Shown here piece by piece: positions 8,517 to 18,080 of a stretch of 64,000 nucleotides of DNA (within the stretch, counting starts at the first letter, position 1; each line of letters opens with the position of its first letter). The notes under the pieces are model-generated. The model made no database searches, was not told the origin of the DNA, and saw only the letters and a program-made list of their open reading frames with translations. Source of the stretch: an uncultured Cohaesibacter sp. (GTDB lineage: Bacteria; Pseudomonadota; Alphaproteobacteria; Rhizobiales; Cohaesibacteraceae); the NCBI RefSeq assembly GCF_963682185.1, contig NZ_OY821667.1, positions 4,105,501 through 4,169,500 of the forward strand, given 5' to 3'. Made by a program: the position numbers and the translations under genes.

Positions 8517-9422
8517 TCAGCGCTCGAGTTGTGCTCGGGCCGCCGCACGCAGCTCCCGTTCGCTGGCCCTCTTGAGGCTATGCTCGCGCCAAATCGTAAA
8601 GGACCCGGCAGCCACCACAACGGCACTGCCCGTCAGCATGGCCATCGTGATGTCTTCCTGGAAGATGAAGTAACCGATAAAAAGCTCATAGACCAGTTGG
8701 AAGTAAGTGATGGTCTGCACTGTAACGGACTCGGTAAGGGCCAACGCCTTGATGAGGAAATAATGCCCGCTCACACCCGTAAGGCACAGCCCGATGAGCC
8801 AGGCCCAGTCGGTGGGTGTCACTGGAGACCAGAAGAAGGGGCCAATGATGCTGGTGACGATCAGACCGATGATGCCTGTATAGAAGAAGCTGACACTGGC
8901 TGGGTCATAACGCCCCGCGATGCGCGTTGAAATATTATAAAAGCCCAGTGTGATGGTGCAGAGCACGGGCATAAAGAACCAGTAGGTCAGTTCTTGCCCG
9001 AAGGGATTGATGATCAGCAACATGCCGCTCATGCCGATGACAATCGCAACCCAGCGGCGCCAGCCGACCGTTTCGCCCAGAAGAGGGACCGAGAGAATGG
9101 CGACAACCAGAGGACTGGCGGCAAAAATGGCCTGACTGAGCGCCAGCCCCACATAGGCAAAACTCAGAATGGAAATGATGATCTGTCCGACCAGCAGAAA
9201 ACTGCGCGCTATCTGCAGAACGAGATGATTGGTATGGATCGTCTCGCGAAATCCCTTGGGTGAGCGGAGTGCCCAGAGAATGGCAAACAGTGCAAAAGCC
9301 CAGTAGCGCACCATGGTAATCTGAACCGGATGATAGCTGGAACCGATCACTTTGGTGATGGTATCCTGGCCGGCAAAAATCGTTACGGCCAAGAGGGCAT
9401 AGAAGGGACCGGAAAGTCGCAT
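8517..9422 (-). CDS. DMT superfamily (EamA) transporter
   Basis: 301 residues with about ten hydrophobic segments in two repeated five-helix halves, typical of EamA/RhaT-type drug/metabolite transporters. The first repeat holds HPVQITMVRYWAFALFAILW and ALSQAIFAASPLVVAILSVP; the second ends with VQTITYFQLVYELFIGYFIF. The C terminus is cytoplasmic and basic. The substrate (amino acid, purine, metabolite or drug) cannot be read from sequence. It is transcribed alone, 280 bp from the stress-protein gene. Confidence 0.85.
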   Translation of the reverse strand: MRLSGPFYALLAVTIFAGQDTITKVIGSSYHPVQITMVRYWAFALFAILWALRSPKGFRETIHTNHLVLQIARSFLLVGQIIISILSFAYVGLALSQAIFAASPLVVAILSVPLLGETVGWRRWVAIVIGMSGMLLIINPFGQELTYWFFMPVLCTITLGFYNISTRIAGRYDPASVSFFYTGIIGLIVTSIIGPFFWSPVTPTDWAWLIGLCLTGVSGHYFLIKALALTESVTVQTITYFQLVYELFIGYFIFQEDITMAMLTGSAVVVAAGSFTIWREHSLKRASERELRAAARAQLER

Positions 9423-9670
9423 GGTAAGGCTTTCAAAGCGGGGGGACAGTTAGAGACTGCATCAAGCAATGCAAAAGAAGCTGCTTCAATGACTGAACTG
9501 GATGATTATCTGTTTGAACCAGCGTGAATTCAAGTCTTTATTAAAGCGATATCAAAAGTGTCCAAATCTCTTTGCTACAGAGCATGCATTCGCGCGGTGC
9601 GCCATGAAATGGGTGGTGCCCTTTCTCAGAGCTTTCTTCCATGTTGCAACGTCACATGCCAAGCACAGAC

Positions 9671-9696
9671 AAGAAAGGGAGCCTTGAGGCTCCCTT
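9671..9696 (-). terminator. Terminator of the chemoreceptor gene
   Basis: A 9-bp perfect stem (aagggagcc / ggctccctt) with a ttga loop. Read on the minus strand it is followed by a T-rich TCTT stretch. It lies about 30 bp past the stop of the chemoreceptor gene. Confidence 0.75.
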
Positions 9697-9728
9697 CAAG
9701 TGAATCTTCATTTGGGTGTCTGGGCAGG

Positions 9729-11186
9729 TCAGGCAGCCCGGACAGATTGCAGGAAGCTTGAGATCCGATCGCGGATCTTGTCCGTTTCCGCGACCATATC
9801 CTGAGAGCTTTGCAAAACATCTCGGGCATTGTCGGACGTCTCGGACACCGAGGCGGTCACTTCATCGATGTTGCTGTCGACGTCCGTGGTCCCTTGCGCT
9901 GCTTTCTGCACGCTTGCGCTGATTTCAAGAGTGGCATCGCCTTGTTGGGTAACCGCTGCGGCAATCGAGCTGGTGTAGCTGTTAACATTCTGCATCGTGC
10001 TGGCGATCTCTTCGATCGCCTGAACGGCCTCCTTGGTGGAAAGCTGAATGTCGCTGATCTGGCTTGAAATTTCCTCAGTGGCTTTCGATGTCTGAGTGGC
10101 CAGATCCTTCACTTCGGCGGCGACCACGGCAAAGCCCTTGCCTGCTTCACCGGCGCGGGCTGCTTCGATGGTTGCGTTCAGGGCAAGAAGGTTGGTCTGC
10201 TCGGCGATGTCCTTGATGAGGGTCACCACCTGACCGATGCGCTGAGCTGCGCTATCAAGGCTGGCGACCTTTTCATTGGTGCTTTGTGCTGCCTGAGAGG
10301 TTGCGGTCACCACGCGCTGGGTTTCGCTGATCTGGGAAGAGATCTGGTCAATCGATGTGGCCAGCTCCTCGGCCGCGGCAGCAACCGACTCCACATTGGT
10401 GCTGGCATCCGTTGATGCCTGAGCAACTTCGCGAGAACGATTGAGCGTGCTCTCGGTCTTTTTGGCCATCTTCTCTGAGAAGTCCTGTAGGCTACTGCTG
10501 TGATGGCTGACCTGATCTAGTATCTCGCTGATGCTTGACTGGAACTGATCGATCAGTTTGTCGATGGCTGTTGAGCGGGCCTTCTCGCGCTCTTGTGCCT
10601 TGGCTTGGTTCTGAGCAAGAGAGTCAGCTGTGTTGCGATGGGCGTTGGCTTCCTCCGTCGCGCTGTTCGCGGTCGAAATGACTTTGGCAAGCGTAGCCGT
10701 CAGCCAGACAAGAACACCAGCCTGCAAGACAAGAACGGAAGCATGCATGAGCACGCGCACAATGTCAGCTCCGCCCGGGAAAACAGCCATCGGGTAGACA
10801 AAGTTGAGCAGCAGATGGTGTACCGCGATTACCACGGCCCCCACCATGATAGTCCGCCAGTTGCACCAGCCCGCCAAAACCGCAAGCGTAGCGAAGAAAT
10901 ACATGTGCCAGTCGATCTGGTAGGGGTGTTCGGCGAAAATATAGACAATGAGTGCCACTTGTGAAGACAGGGCAACCGCGCTGAGATCCTGGGTGAGGAT
11001 CGAGGCGCGGCTCTTGAGAGCGGAGAGGGTGGTTGCGCCTGCGCCAACCACAGCGACCGCAGTTGCGATCCAGCCGGTGTTGGCCTCCAGCGCAACCGTA
11101 AAGATGGCCGCAAGGGCCGCATTGAGCCAAAGCAGCCCAATGATGAATTTCAGAAATTGTGCTCTGATGCCGTTAAGATCGGTCAT
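9729..11186 (-). CDS. Methyl-accepting chemotaxis protein with polytopic N terminus
   Basis: 485 residues. The first 175 hold about six hydrophobic segments rather than the usual two with a periplasmic sensor, so the stimulus is probably sensed in or through the membrane. A coiled coil from about 190 leads into the MCP signalling domain (about 230-470). The conserved hairpin tip that binds CheA/CheW is clear at about residues 332-365 ([20 protein letters not shown] then GKGFAVVA). No HAMP domain is evident. It starts 21 bp after the stop of the upstream single-TM protein gene, so the two are probably co-transcribed. No other che genes lie nearby. Confidence 0.9.
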   Translation of the reverse strand: MTDLNGIRAQFLKFIIGLLWLNAALAAIFTVALEANTGWIATAVAVVGAGATTLSALKSRASILTQDLSAVALSSQVALIVYIFAEHPYQIDWHMYFFATLAVLAGWCNWRTIMVGAVVIAVHHLLLNFVYPMAVFPGGADIVRVLMHASVLVLQAGVLVWLTATLAKVISTANSATEEANAHRNTADSLAQNQAKAQEREKARSTAIDKLIDQFQSSISEILDQVSHHSSSLQDFSEKMAKKTESTLNRSREVAQASTDASTNVESVAAAAEELATSIDQISSQISETQRVVTATSQAAQSTNEKVASLDSAAQRIGQVVTLIKDIAEQTNLLALNATIEAARAGEAGKGFAVVAAEVKDLATQTSKATEEISSQISDIQLSTKEAVQAIEEIASTMQNVNSYTSSIAAAVTQQGDATLEISASVQKAAQGTTDVDSNIDEVTASVSETSDNARDVLQSSQDMVAETDKIRDRISSFLQSVRAA

Positions 11187-11207
11187 GACGCTTGCCCATT
11201 ATTATCC

Positions 11208-11624
11208 TTATTCAACTGATCCATTTGCGTAAGACGCCTGAAGAGTGCGTTGTCGCACAAGGCTTGCTGGCAAACAGGCCGAAAAGACCTCGCCGCTACC
11301 AACAAACCAGGCACCTGAATGATAGAGCCGTGCTGTGAAACCCGGCTCTTCAGAGACACCGATTGCGATCCATGGTTTGTTTCCCATGCCAACAAATGCG
11401 CCGCCCGCTCTTGCTATGACTTCAACAGCAGCGGTTGGCGAAGACCATGGAGGAACAAACACGACGATCTTGTTGCCAAGAGCGCGCGGGAGAGACGCAA
11501 AGACTATGACGCCAAGGGTCAGAAAAACGAAAAACGCCCCGACCAGAGCATAATGCTTCAGGCCCGGTTGATCTGGGTCCTGCCTGTTTTTGGTTGGCAG
11601 GGAATGCTCGGCAAGTTTCCTCAT
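11208..11624 (-). CDS. Small single-TM protein upstream of the chemoreceptor
   Basis: 138 residues. A short basic cytoplasmic N terminus is followed by one strong membrane helix (about 25-47, YALVGAFFVFLTLGVIVFAS) and a roughly 90-residue domain likely outside the membrane. That domain includes VFVPPWSSPTAAVEVIARAG and a pair of cysteines is not evident (one Cys). No family recognised. The 21-bp gap to the chemoreceptor gene suggests an operon, and the protein might contribute to its sensing; that is inference from position only. Confidence 0.6.
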   Translation of the reverse strand: MRKLAEHSLPTKNRQDPDQPGLKHYALVGAFFVFLTLGVIVFASLPRALGNKIVVFVPPWSSPTAAVEVIARAGGAFVGMGNKPWIAIGVSEEPGFTARLYHSGAWFVGSGEVFSACLPASLVRQRTLQASYANGSVE

Positions 11625-11935
11625 TGCGCGCTCTTTTCGGCACGTGTGTCATATATCTTTCATAATGAGGCTCGGTCGTTAAAATTGCGTAATTCAATAG
11701 TGCAAAATTAGGGGTAATTTCCTTCTTTTTGCAACTTTGAATATGATGTTTGCATACAATGCCCTCTTTTGGACGAGAGCGAGGAATATCTTTTAACCAG
11801 AAGATCTTAAGAAAAGAAGGGGGTGAAGAAACTGTCCCAAAAGGCTTCTGCGAAACGAGCTGACGCGACGGGACAGGCAAGTGCTGCTGCTCGCCCTTTT
11901 ACGGGCAAGGTGAAGCGCCTTTTTCTTGGTGCCGG
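11625..11935. other. Intergenic region upstream of the chemoreceptor operon
   Basis: About 310 bp between the minus-strand small-TM gene and the end of rsmD. It should hold the promoter of the former (AT-rich part about 11640-11760). Frames across it overlap real genes in other phases and lack ribosome sites. Confidence 0.3.
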
Positions 11936-12493
11936 TTAGCCTTTATAGGTAAGGAATGTAAGTTTGGTGTCGCCGTAACCACGCTCTTCCAGCTGTTCAA
12001 AGCCGGCTGGAATGGCAAGCTCTGCCTTGGCATCTTCTTCCCAGATGACCAGTGCCTCGGGCACCAGCCAGCCGCCCTTTGCGGCACTGGCAAGCGCCTG
12101 CTCGCCGAGCCCCTTGTTATAGGGTGGGTCCATGAAAACCAGAGTGAAGGGGTCCATCGTGCCGACCTCTCCCAGTTTGGTGGCATCGCGCCGGAAGATT
12201 TTGGCTACGCCATTCAGGCCGAGCGTTTCCATATTGGTGCGGATCAAGCCGCGCCCTTCCACGCCTTCTTCGACAAACAAGGCCGCCTTTGCGCCGCGCG
12301 AAAGCGCTTCGCAGCCAAGAGCGCCGGTTCCCGCGAAGAGATCCAGCACCCGTGCCCCTTCGACCGCATTGTCATAGCCATGCGCCAGAATGTTGAACAG
12401 GGTTTCCCGCACCCGATCCGTCGTCGGCCGGATGGCCTGACTTTTCGGAGTTGCCAATTGCTTGCCTTTGCAGCGACCACCAACAATGCGCAT
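11936..12493 (-). CDS. rsmD: 16S rRNA (guanine(966)-N2)-methyltransferase RsmD
   Basis: 185 residues, the usual length. It begins MRIVGGRCKGKQL with RPTTDRVRETLFNIL, the family's N-terminal signature. It continues with the SAM-binding motif VLDLFAGTGALGCEALSRGA and the catalytic DPPY (VFMDPPYNKG). It methylates N2 of G966 in 16S rRNA of the assembled small subunit. It lies downstream of the pseudouridine synthase gene on the same strand, but a strong terminator separates them, so it probably has its own promoter. Confidence 0.95.
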   Translation of the reverse strand: MRIVGGRCKGKQLATPKSQAIRPTTDRVRETLFNILAHGYDNAVEGARVLDLFAGTGALGCEALSRGAKAALFVEEGVEGRGLIRTNMETLGLNGVAKIFRRDATKLGEVGTMDPFTLVFMDPPYNKGLGEQALASAAKGGWLVPEALVIWEEDAKAELAIPAGFEQLEERGYGDTKLTFLTYKG

Positions 12494-12580
12494 GAGCTGG
12501 AATCCTCATCTGGTCTTGATAACAGGTTCAAGCGTCATCAGGCCTATTTTGACTGCCTGATGACGGACAGAACGTGAAAG

Positions 12581-12610
12581 GAAAAAGAAAAGAGGGCGGT
12601 TCCGCCCTCT
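12581..12610 (-). terminator. Terminator of the pseudouridine synthase gene
   Basis: A 9-bp perfect stem agagggcgg / ccgccctct with a two-base loop. The minus-strand continuation is TTTCTTTTTC. It lies 18 bp past the stop codon. Confidence 0.85.
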
Positions 12611-12628
12611 CCATAGGTGATATTTGCC

Positions 12629-14677
12629 TTAGCGGGATCCGCGATCAGAGCCGCCACCCCGTGGCTTGCCGCCCTTGAAGCCGCCGCGACCACCTGAGCG
12701 ATCAGCGAACTTGCCGCCCGAACGATCATCGGAACGACCGCCAAAGCGATTGTCAGAACGGCCCTGAGACGGACCATTGCCAAACTTGCCACCGCGCTTG
12801 CCAGCAAATTTCCCGCTGTCGGCCTTTTTGCCGCCCTTCTTGGCAATCCGTGCATTCGGATCCATCAGATCGGCTTTTTGCGGACGTCCACCCACTTTGC
12901 GTACAGAGCGTTCACCGGTCTTTTTGCCGTCGGCACCTTCTTCGCGATACACATAGTTTGTGCGGCGTGGTGCGCTTGGGTCAAACGGCTTGCGTTCGGC
13001 ATAAGGGATGGCGTTATAGCTCGGCTTGTCCCGCCGATCATAGCCGCGATCATCACCATCGCGACGATCCCTGCGGTCGCCACGATCACCACGGTCTGGG
13101 CGATCCCCTTTGGCAAAACGGTCGCCGCGATCAGGACGGTCTCCGCGATCTGGGCGTCCTCTGCGATCGCCGCGATCATCATCATCAAAGCGCTTCTTGG
13201 CGCCTTTCTTACCGGCAATGACGCGTGCGCCTTCCTTGGCAGAAAGATAACCACCCTTGGCGCCGCCTGACTTCTTGCGGTCGTCCTTCTTGTCCTGCTT
13301 GGGCTCTTCCTTGGGGACTTCCGTGAGGATCGGAGCATCGAAATCGGCGCCGGATTCTTCCACCAGACGTTCTCCAAGCTGATCGCGCAGGATGCGACCC
13401 CGGACTTCCTGTACCTTGCCTTCATCCAGATCCAGAAGTTGGAACGGGCCATAGGAGACACGGATCAGGCGGTTCACATCGAGCCCAAGATGGCCGAGCA
13501 CCTTCTTGACTTCGCGGTTCTTGCCTTCGCGCAGCGCTACAGTGATCCAGACATTGTCTCCGACCTCGCGTTCCAACTGCGCATCAATCGAGCCATAGAG
13601 CACGCCTTCCAGCGCAATGCCATCGGCCAGCGTGTCCAACTGGGCCTGTGTCACCCGGCCATAAGCCCGCACGCGATAGCGACGCAGCCAGCCGGTGGTG
13701 GGCAGTTCGAGAACACGAGCAAGGCCGCCATCATTGGTCAGCAACAATAGCCCTTCGGTGTTGATATCAAGACGACCAACGGTGATGACCCGTGGCAGGC
13801 CCTGCGGCAGTTTTTCAAAGACGGTTGGCCGGCCTTCCGGATCGGACGTGGTGGTCACCAGACCTTTGGGCTTATGGTAGAGCCACAGGCGCGTGCGCTC
13901 ACGCACAGGCAATGGCGCGCCGTCGACCAGAACCTTGTCCTTGGTATGGATGTTGACTGCAGGCGTATCCAGCACCTTGCCATTGACGGAAACACGGCCT
14001 TCCTTGATCCATGTTTCGGCGTCGCGGCGCGAGCAAAGACCGGCGCGTGCCATGATCTTGGCAATGCGTTCGCCTTCTTCCAGTGCGCGTGTCGGCGGGG
14101 TGTAAGCCGGGCCTTTGGGTCTGTTGTCTGATGGTTTGGAGAATTTCTGTCCGCTCATGCGGGGCGATGAGGCATAGCTCTTGCCCTTGAAGCCACCAGT
14201 TCCGCCACCAGCAGAACGGCGCCCCTTGTCAAAACCGCCTTCGCGTTTTGGGCCATTGCCTCGCCGATCATCGCTGCGTCGCTCATTGCGGTCGCCACGA
14301 TTGTTCCAGTCTCCACGATCCTTGCGAGCCGGACGGTCGCTGCGCTCACTCCGGTCTGGGCGATCACCATTCTGGCGCAGGTTTCTCTCTTGAGGGGTCT
14401 CGCGGCGAGCATCCACGCTCGGCGACCAGCCTTCCTTGCGGTCAGCGCTTCTATCGTCGCGCTTCTTGCCAAAGCCCTTTTTGCCGGAGAATTTGCCTCC
14501 GGGTTTGCCAGCGAACTTGTCGCCGAATTTGTTAGAGCCACCTTTGCGCATGCCACCCTTGAAAGAGCCTGATGCGGATTTGTTGCGATGGGCGCCATCC
14601 CGGCGCGCATTTTCGGAGCCTTCTGGCGACGTCGCGTCGGCAGAACGGGGTCCATTTTGAGCAGATTTGCGTTCCAT
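12629..14677 (-). CDS. RsuA/RluB-family 23S/16S rRNA pseudouridine synthase with long basic disordered arms
   Basis: 682 residues from the preferred ATG at 14677 (taaagg eight bases ahead); an in-frame ATG at 14737 would add 20 residues but has a poor ribosome site. The enzyme core is about 195-450: an S4 RNA-binding domain (RIAKIMARAGLCSRRDAETW), then the synthase with catalytic Asp in GRLDINTEGLLLLTNDG near residue 297 and EGKNREVKKVLGHLGL. The order suits RluB-type enzymes, though RsuA/RluE cannot be excluded. The N-terminal 190 and C-terminal 230 residues are low-complexity, rich in Arg, Asp, Gly and Lys (repeated DRGDRPD-like and GGKF-like units), likely RNA-binding disordered arms. Divergent from tadA. 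Confidence 0.88.
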   Translation of the reverse strand: MERKSAQNGPRSADATSPEGSENARRDGAHRNKSASGSFKGGMRKGGSNKFGDKFAGKPGGKFSGKKGFGKKRDDRSADRKEGWSPSVDARRETPQERNLRQNGDRPDRSERSDRPARKDRGDWNNRGDRNERRSDDRRGNGPKREGGFDKGRRSAGGGTGGFKGKSYASSPRMSGQKFSKPSDNRPKGPAYTPPTRALEEGERIAKIMARAGLCSRRDAETWIKEGRVSVNGKVLDTPAVNIHTKDKVLVDGAPLPVRERTRLWLYHKPKGLVTTTSDPEGRPTVFEKLPQGLPRVITVGRLDINTEGLLLLTNDGGLARVLELPTTGWLRRYRVRAYGRVTQAQLDTLADGIALEGVLYGSIDAQLEREVGDNVWITVALREGKNREVKKVLGHLGLDVNRLIRVSYGPFQLLDLDEGKVQEVRGRILRDQLGERLVEESGADFDAPILTEVPKEEPKQDKKDDRKKSGGAKGGYLSAKEGARVIAGKKGAKKRFDDDDRGDRRGRPDRGDRPDRGDRFAKGDRPDRGDRGDRRDRRDGDDRGYDRRDKPSYNAIPYAERKPFDPSAPRRTNYVYREEGADGKKTGERSVRKVGGRPQKADLMDPNARIAKKGGKKADSGKFAGKRGGKFGNGPSQGRSDNRFGGRSDDRSGGKFADRSGGRGGFKGGKPRGGGSDRGSR

Positions 14678-14813
14678 GGCGAAAGCCTTTACCACAACTC
14701 CCAGAGAAAAGGCGAGAAGAAAAGACTTGCCTCTCATGCATAGCTGTCAGATTTTGTCGGTAGGACTAACAAACTCGGCAAAAACAAGTAAAACGCAAGT
14801 AAAGGGAACTGGC

Positions 14814-15308
14814 ATGGCGCATCCCACGGCCAGCACGAAGCCTTCCGAAACGGCAAATGAGCGCAAGGCAAGCTTCATGGAAATGGCGCTGGAAGAAGCG
14901 CGCAAGGCCGAAAGCTGCGGCGAGGTGCCTATCGGAGCCATATTGGTGCATGAAGGGAAGGTGTTGGCGCGGGCCGGTAACCGGACCATTGCGGACAATG
15001 ATCCTACGGCCCACGCCGAGATTCTGGTGATCCGTCAGGCCTGCGCAAAGCTGGGAACCCAGCGTCTGCCAGACTGTGATCTCTATGTCACCCTTGAGCC
15101 CTGTCCCATGTGCGCGGCCGCCATCTCTTTTGCCCGCATCAGACGCCTCTATTATGGCGCAGCAGACATCAAGGGGGGCGCTGTCGAAAGCGGTCCCCGG
15201 CTTTACAATCAATCAATATGCCACCATGCACCGGAGGTTTATTCCGGTATCAATGAGCGGCAGAGTGCTGAACTTCTCAAACATTTCTTCCAATCACGAA
15301 GAGACTAA
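14814..15308 (+). CDS. tadA: tRNA-specific adenosine deaminase TadA
   Basis: 164 residues. Zinc-deaminase motifs are intact: TAHAEILVIRQ (His ligand and catalytic Glu) and PCPMCAAAI (two Cys ligands). It deaminates A34 to inosine in tRNA-Arg(ACG). The frame is open further upstream, but the ATG at 14814 is preceded by aaaggga at good spacing and gives the family's usual length plus about 15 residues; an internal start at SFMEMALEEARK is also possible. It diverges from the pseudouridine synthase gene, a pairing I recall from other alphaproteobacteria. Confidence 0.93.
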   Translation: MAHPTASTKPSETANERKASFMEMALEEARKAESCGEVPIGAILVHEGKVLARAGNRTIADNDPTAHAEILVIRQACAKLGTQRLPDCDLYVTLEPCPMCAAAISFARIRRLYYGAADIKGGAVESGPRLYNQSICHHAPEVYSGINERQSAELLKHFFQSRRD

Positions 15309-15387
15309 GAGCCTGCGGGTTGGAAGTCATTGAAATAATCAGGGGAAGGGGCTTATAGAAAGTTGGATCGACTGATTTTCTAGTGGT

Positions 15388-15702
15388 TTACCAAGCAGAA
15401 TGCGCTCGTTTGTGGCCGCGGGTCTGCATGAGCCTTTCGACGAGTGTAACCATCTTGTCAGCAAAGAACATGCGGGATTCAGTAGACAGAATTCCGTCGT
15501 CATCCTCGTTGCTGAAAAACATGATTGAGGAAACCGGAACGCCGAAAATCTCGGAATATTTTTTGATGGTCTCTGGTGTCGGACGAACCTTGCCGAGTTC
15601 ATAATCCAGCGCAGCCTCGGACGATACACTTAGCTTGCTGGCGACCTCGTGAATGGTCATCCCTTCGTTTTCACGCATCAGAGTGAGAATTTTGTTAAGC
15701 AT
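15388..15702 (-). CDS. XRE-family helix-turn-helix regulator
   Basis: 104 residues. Residues 1-62 form a Cro/C1-type helix-turn-helix (MTIHEVASKLSVSSEAALDY, then ELGKVRPTPETIKKYSEIFG). The C-terminal 40 residues are helical and may mediate dimerisation. An aaggat site lies eight bases before the ATG. It is transcribed toward tadA and away from mutL. Its target is unknown; self-regulation from the AT-rich 335-bp upstream region is plausible. Confidence 0.75.
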   Translation of the reverse strand: MLNKILTLMRENEGMTIHEVASKLSVSSEAALDYELGKVRPTPETIKKYSEIFGVPVSSIMFFSNEDDDGILSTESRMFFADKMVTLVERLMQTRGHKRAHSAW

Positions 15703-16037
15703 GGCAATATCCTTAATTGCACTCCATTAAAACTATTTCTCCTCCTGAATGTAAAAGTAGACCTCTTGGATCGCAATGCAAGACACCAAGTAGTAGCGCG
15801 TAGATATATTTGCCGATATTTTTTCGGATTTGCACAGCTGGTCTTTTAGTTATGCATGGCAGCAATGCCTTCTCGTCAAGATGCGGAAAATAAAGGCAAA
15901 ATTCTTTAAGCAATTGAGCGGTTACAGGCTGGGAGCAAAGCCGTTTGAAGCGCTTGGCCGTCTGTGGCATTCTCCGCGCTTAAGAAACAGAGGGCACTGA
16001 TTCTGATGCCCGCTCTCTCGAACATGCGTGACCCTTT
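15703..16037. other. Divergent intergenic region between HTH gene and mutL
   Basis: About 335 bp, AT-rich between 15705 and 15900. It should carry the divergent promoters. No clear operator repeat or RNA element was found. Confidence 0.3.
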
Positions 16038-18059
16038 ATGAGCGACAGTTCCTCCATCATCAAACAACTGGACGAAGCCACCATCAACAAGATCGCTGCC
16101 GGCGAAGTGGTTGAGCGACCGGCCAGTGTCGTCAAGGAACTGGTGGAGAATGCCATCGATGCGCAGGCCGACCGGATCGAGATCATCACCGCCGGTGGTG
16201 GCAAGAATCTCATTCGCGTGGTGGACAATGGGCTCGGCATGACCAGAGACGATTTGCAAATGGCTGTCCGGCGGCATTGCACATCCAAGCTGGACCCGGA
16301 TGATTTGATGGATATCCGGCATCTGGGCTTCCGCGGCGAGGCGCTGCCTTCCATCGGTTCCATTGCCCGTTTGGGGATCACCTCGCGTCATGCCTCAGAG
16401 TCTCACGCCTGGGAGATTGCCGTGGAAGGAGGGCGCGAGCGCGCGCTCAAGCCTGCCGCACTCAATATCGGAACGCGGATCGATGTGAAGGATCTGTTCT
16501 TCTCGACCCCTGCACGGCTGAAATTTCTCAAGAGCGATCGCGCCGAGAATATGGCTATTTCCGAAGTGATCAAACGCATCGCCATGGCCAACCCCAAGGT
16601 GCGCTTCACTTTGACAGGTGAAGATCGCTCACGGCTGGATTATGCCAATGTCAACGGTCCCGATGCCCATCTGGTGCGCATGGGGCAGGTGATGGGTAAG
16701 GCCTTCCGCGACAATGCCGTGGAGATCGACGCCCTGCGCGATACCGTCCGCCTGACAGGGTTTGCTGGCCTGCCGACGCTGAACCGGGCTAACAGCCTGC
16801 AGCAGTTTGTCTTTGTCAATGGCCGCCCTGTGCGTGACAAGATGATGCTGGGGGCCATCCGCGGCGCTTATGCGGACTATCTTTTCGGTGGCCGCCACCC
16901 TTGCGTGGTGCTGTTCATCGATCTGGATCCTCATGAGGTGGATGTCAATGTGCATCCCACCAAGGCAGATGTGCGCTTCCGCGATGCAGGGCATATTCGC
17001 GGGCTGGTGGTTGGAGCCATTCGGCAGGCGATCGCGGCCGCAGGCCACAGGGCAACCAACACAGGCGGTTCGGCCACGCTGGCCGCTCTGCGTCCCGATG
17101 GGGTGCGGGCAACAGAGGCTGGCAACGCAGTGCTTTCTGGCGGAGGGCAAGGCGTGAGTGCTTCCTCACCTGCCAAGCGGCCAGTGTCATCCTATCAACC
17201 TGCCAAACCGCTCAACTGGGATTGGCGCCAGAGCGTCTATGCGCCGGAGGCGGCAACCGAAGGGCAGCTCTCGTCCGAGAGCGAAGAGGGGGCACCCTTA
17301 CAGGAAATGCGGGAGCAACCACAGGATGGCTTTACCGCGACGCCTGCCCAATCCGAGCTGGCCCAAAGCACGCCTTCGATGTCTGCAATGCCCGAGATGC
17401 AAGGACGGATGGCCGATGTTTCTACCCCTTCGGCCGATGCCCGCGCCAACGATAGCCTCCCCGATCCTGCCGCCCTTGGCAGACCCTTGGGCGCTGCCCG
17501 GGCGCAGATCCACGAGAATTACATCATCGCCCAGACAGAGGATGGCTTGGTCATCGTCGACCAGCATGCCGCGCATGAGCGTCTGGTCTATGAAAAGCTC
17601 AAGGCATCCCTTGCCGCAAAGGGCATCGCCCGTCAGGGGATGCTCATTCCCCATGTGGTGGAAATGGAAGAGGATGATGTCGAGCGCCTTCTGGGGGCGA
17701 CAGAAGAGCTGGAACGTCTCGGTTTGACGCTGGAAAGTTTCGGGCCGGGAGCCGTTGCCGTACGCGAAACCCCTGCCATTCTGGGCAAGCCCAACATAGA
17801 GCGCTTGGTGCGTGATATCGCCGATGATCTGGCTGAATGGGACAAGACGTCCCGCGTGGAAGAGAAAATCCTGCATGTGGCCGCCACCATGGCCTGCCAT
17901 GGTTCTGTTCGTTCTGGCCGCCGGTTGCGCGCTGAAGAAATGGATGCCCTGTTGCGCGAAATGGAGGCCACGCCTCATTCAGGCCAATGCAACCATGGTC
18001 GCCCCACCTATGTGGAATTGAAGCTGAGCGATATCGAACGGCTCTTTTCGCGTAGCTGA
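16038..18059 (+). CDS. mutL: DNA mismatch repair protein MutL
   Basis: 673 residues. The N-terminal GHKL ATPase (about 1-330) has NKIAAGEVVERPASVVKELV, DNGLGM and GFRGEALPSI. A low-complexity linker (about 340-480) joins the C-terminal dimerisation domain. That domain contains the metal-dependent endonuclease motif DQHAAHERLVYEKL near residue 507, ACHGSVRSGRRL, and CNHGRPT at the end. The DQHA(X)2E(X)4E motif indicates a nicking MutL, as expected in bacteria without MutH. It couples MutS mismatch recognition to strand removal. It is transcribed alone, convergent with the next gene. Confidence 0.96.
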   Translation: MSDSSSIIKQLDEATINKIAAGEVVERPASVVKELVENAIDAQADRIEIITAGGGKNLIRVVDNGLGMTRDDLQMAVRRHCTSKLDPDDLMDIRHLGFRGEALPSIGSIARLGITSRHASESHAWEIAVEGGRERALKPAALNIGTRIDVKDLFFSTPARLKFLKSDRAENMAISEVIKRIAMANPKVRFTLTGEDRSRLDYANVNGPDAHLVRMGQVMGKAFRDNAVEIDALRDTVRLTGFAGLPTLNRANSLQQFVFVNGRPVRDKMMLGAIRGAYADYLFGGRHPCVVLFIDLDPHEVDVNVHPTKADVRFRDAGHIRGLVVGAIRQAIAAAGHRATNTGGSATLAALRPDGVRATEAGNAVLSGGGQGVSASSPAKRPVSSYQPAKPLNWDWRQSVYAPEAATEGQLSSESEEGAPLQEMREQPQDGFTATPAQSELAQSTPSMSAMPEMQGRMADVSTPSADARANDSLPDPAALGRPLGAARAQIHENYIIAQTEDGLVIVDQHAAHERLVYEKLKASLAAKGIARQGMLIPHVVEMEEDDVERLLGATEELERLGLTLESFGPGAVAVRETPAILGKPNIERLVRDIADDLAEWDKTSRVEEKILHVAATMACHGSVRSGRRLRAEEMDALLREMEATPHSGQCNHGRPTYVELKLSDIERLFSRS

Positions 18060-18080
18060 GTGCCATACAGCTCTTGTTGG

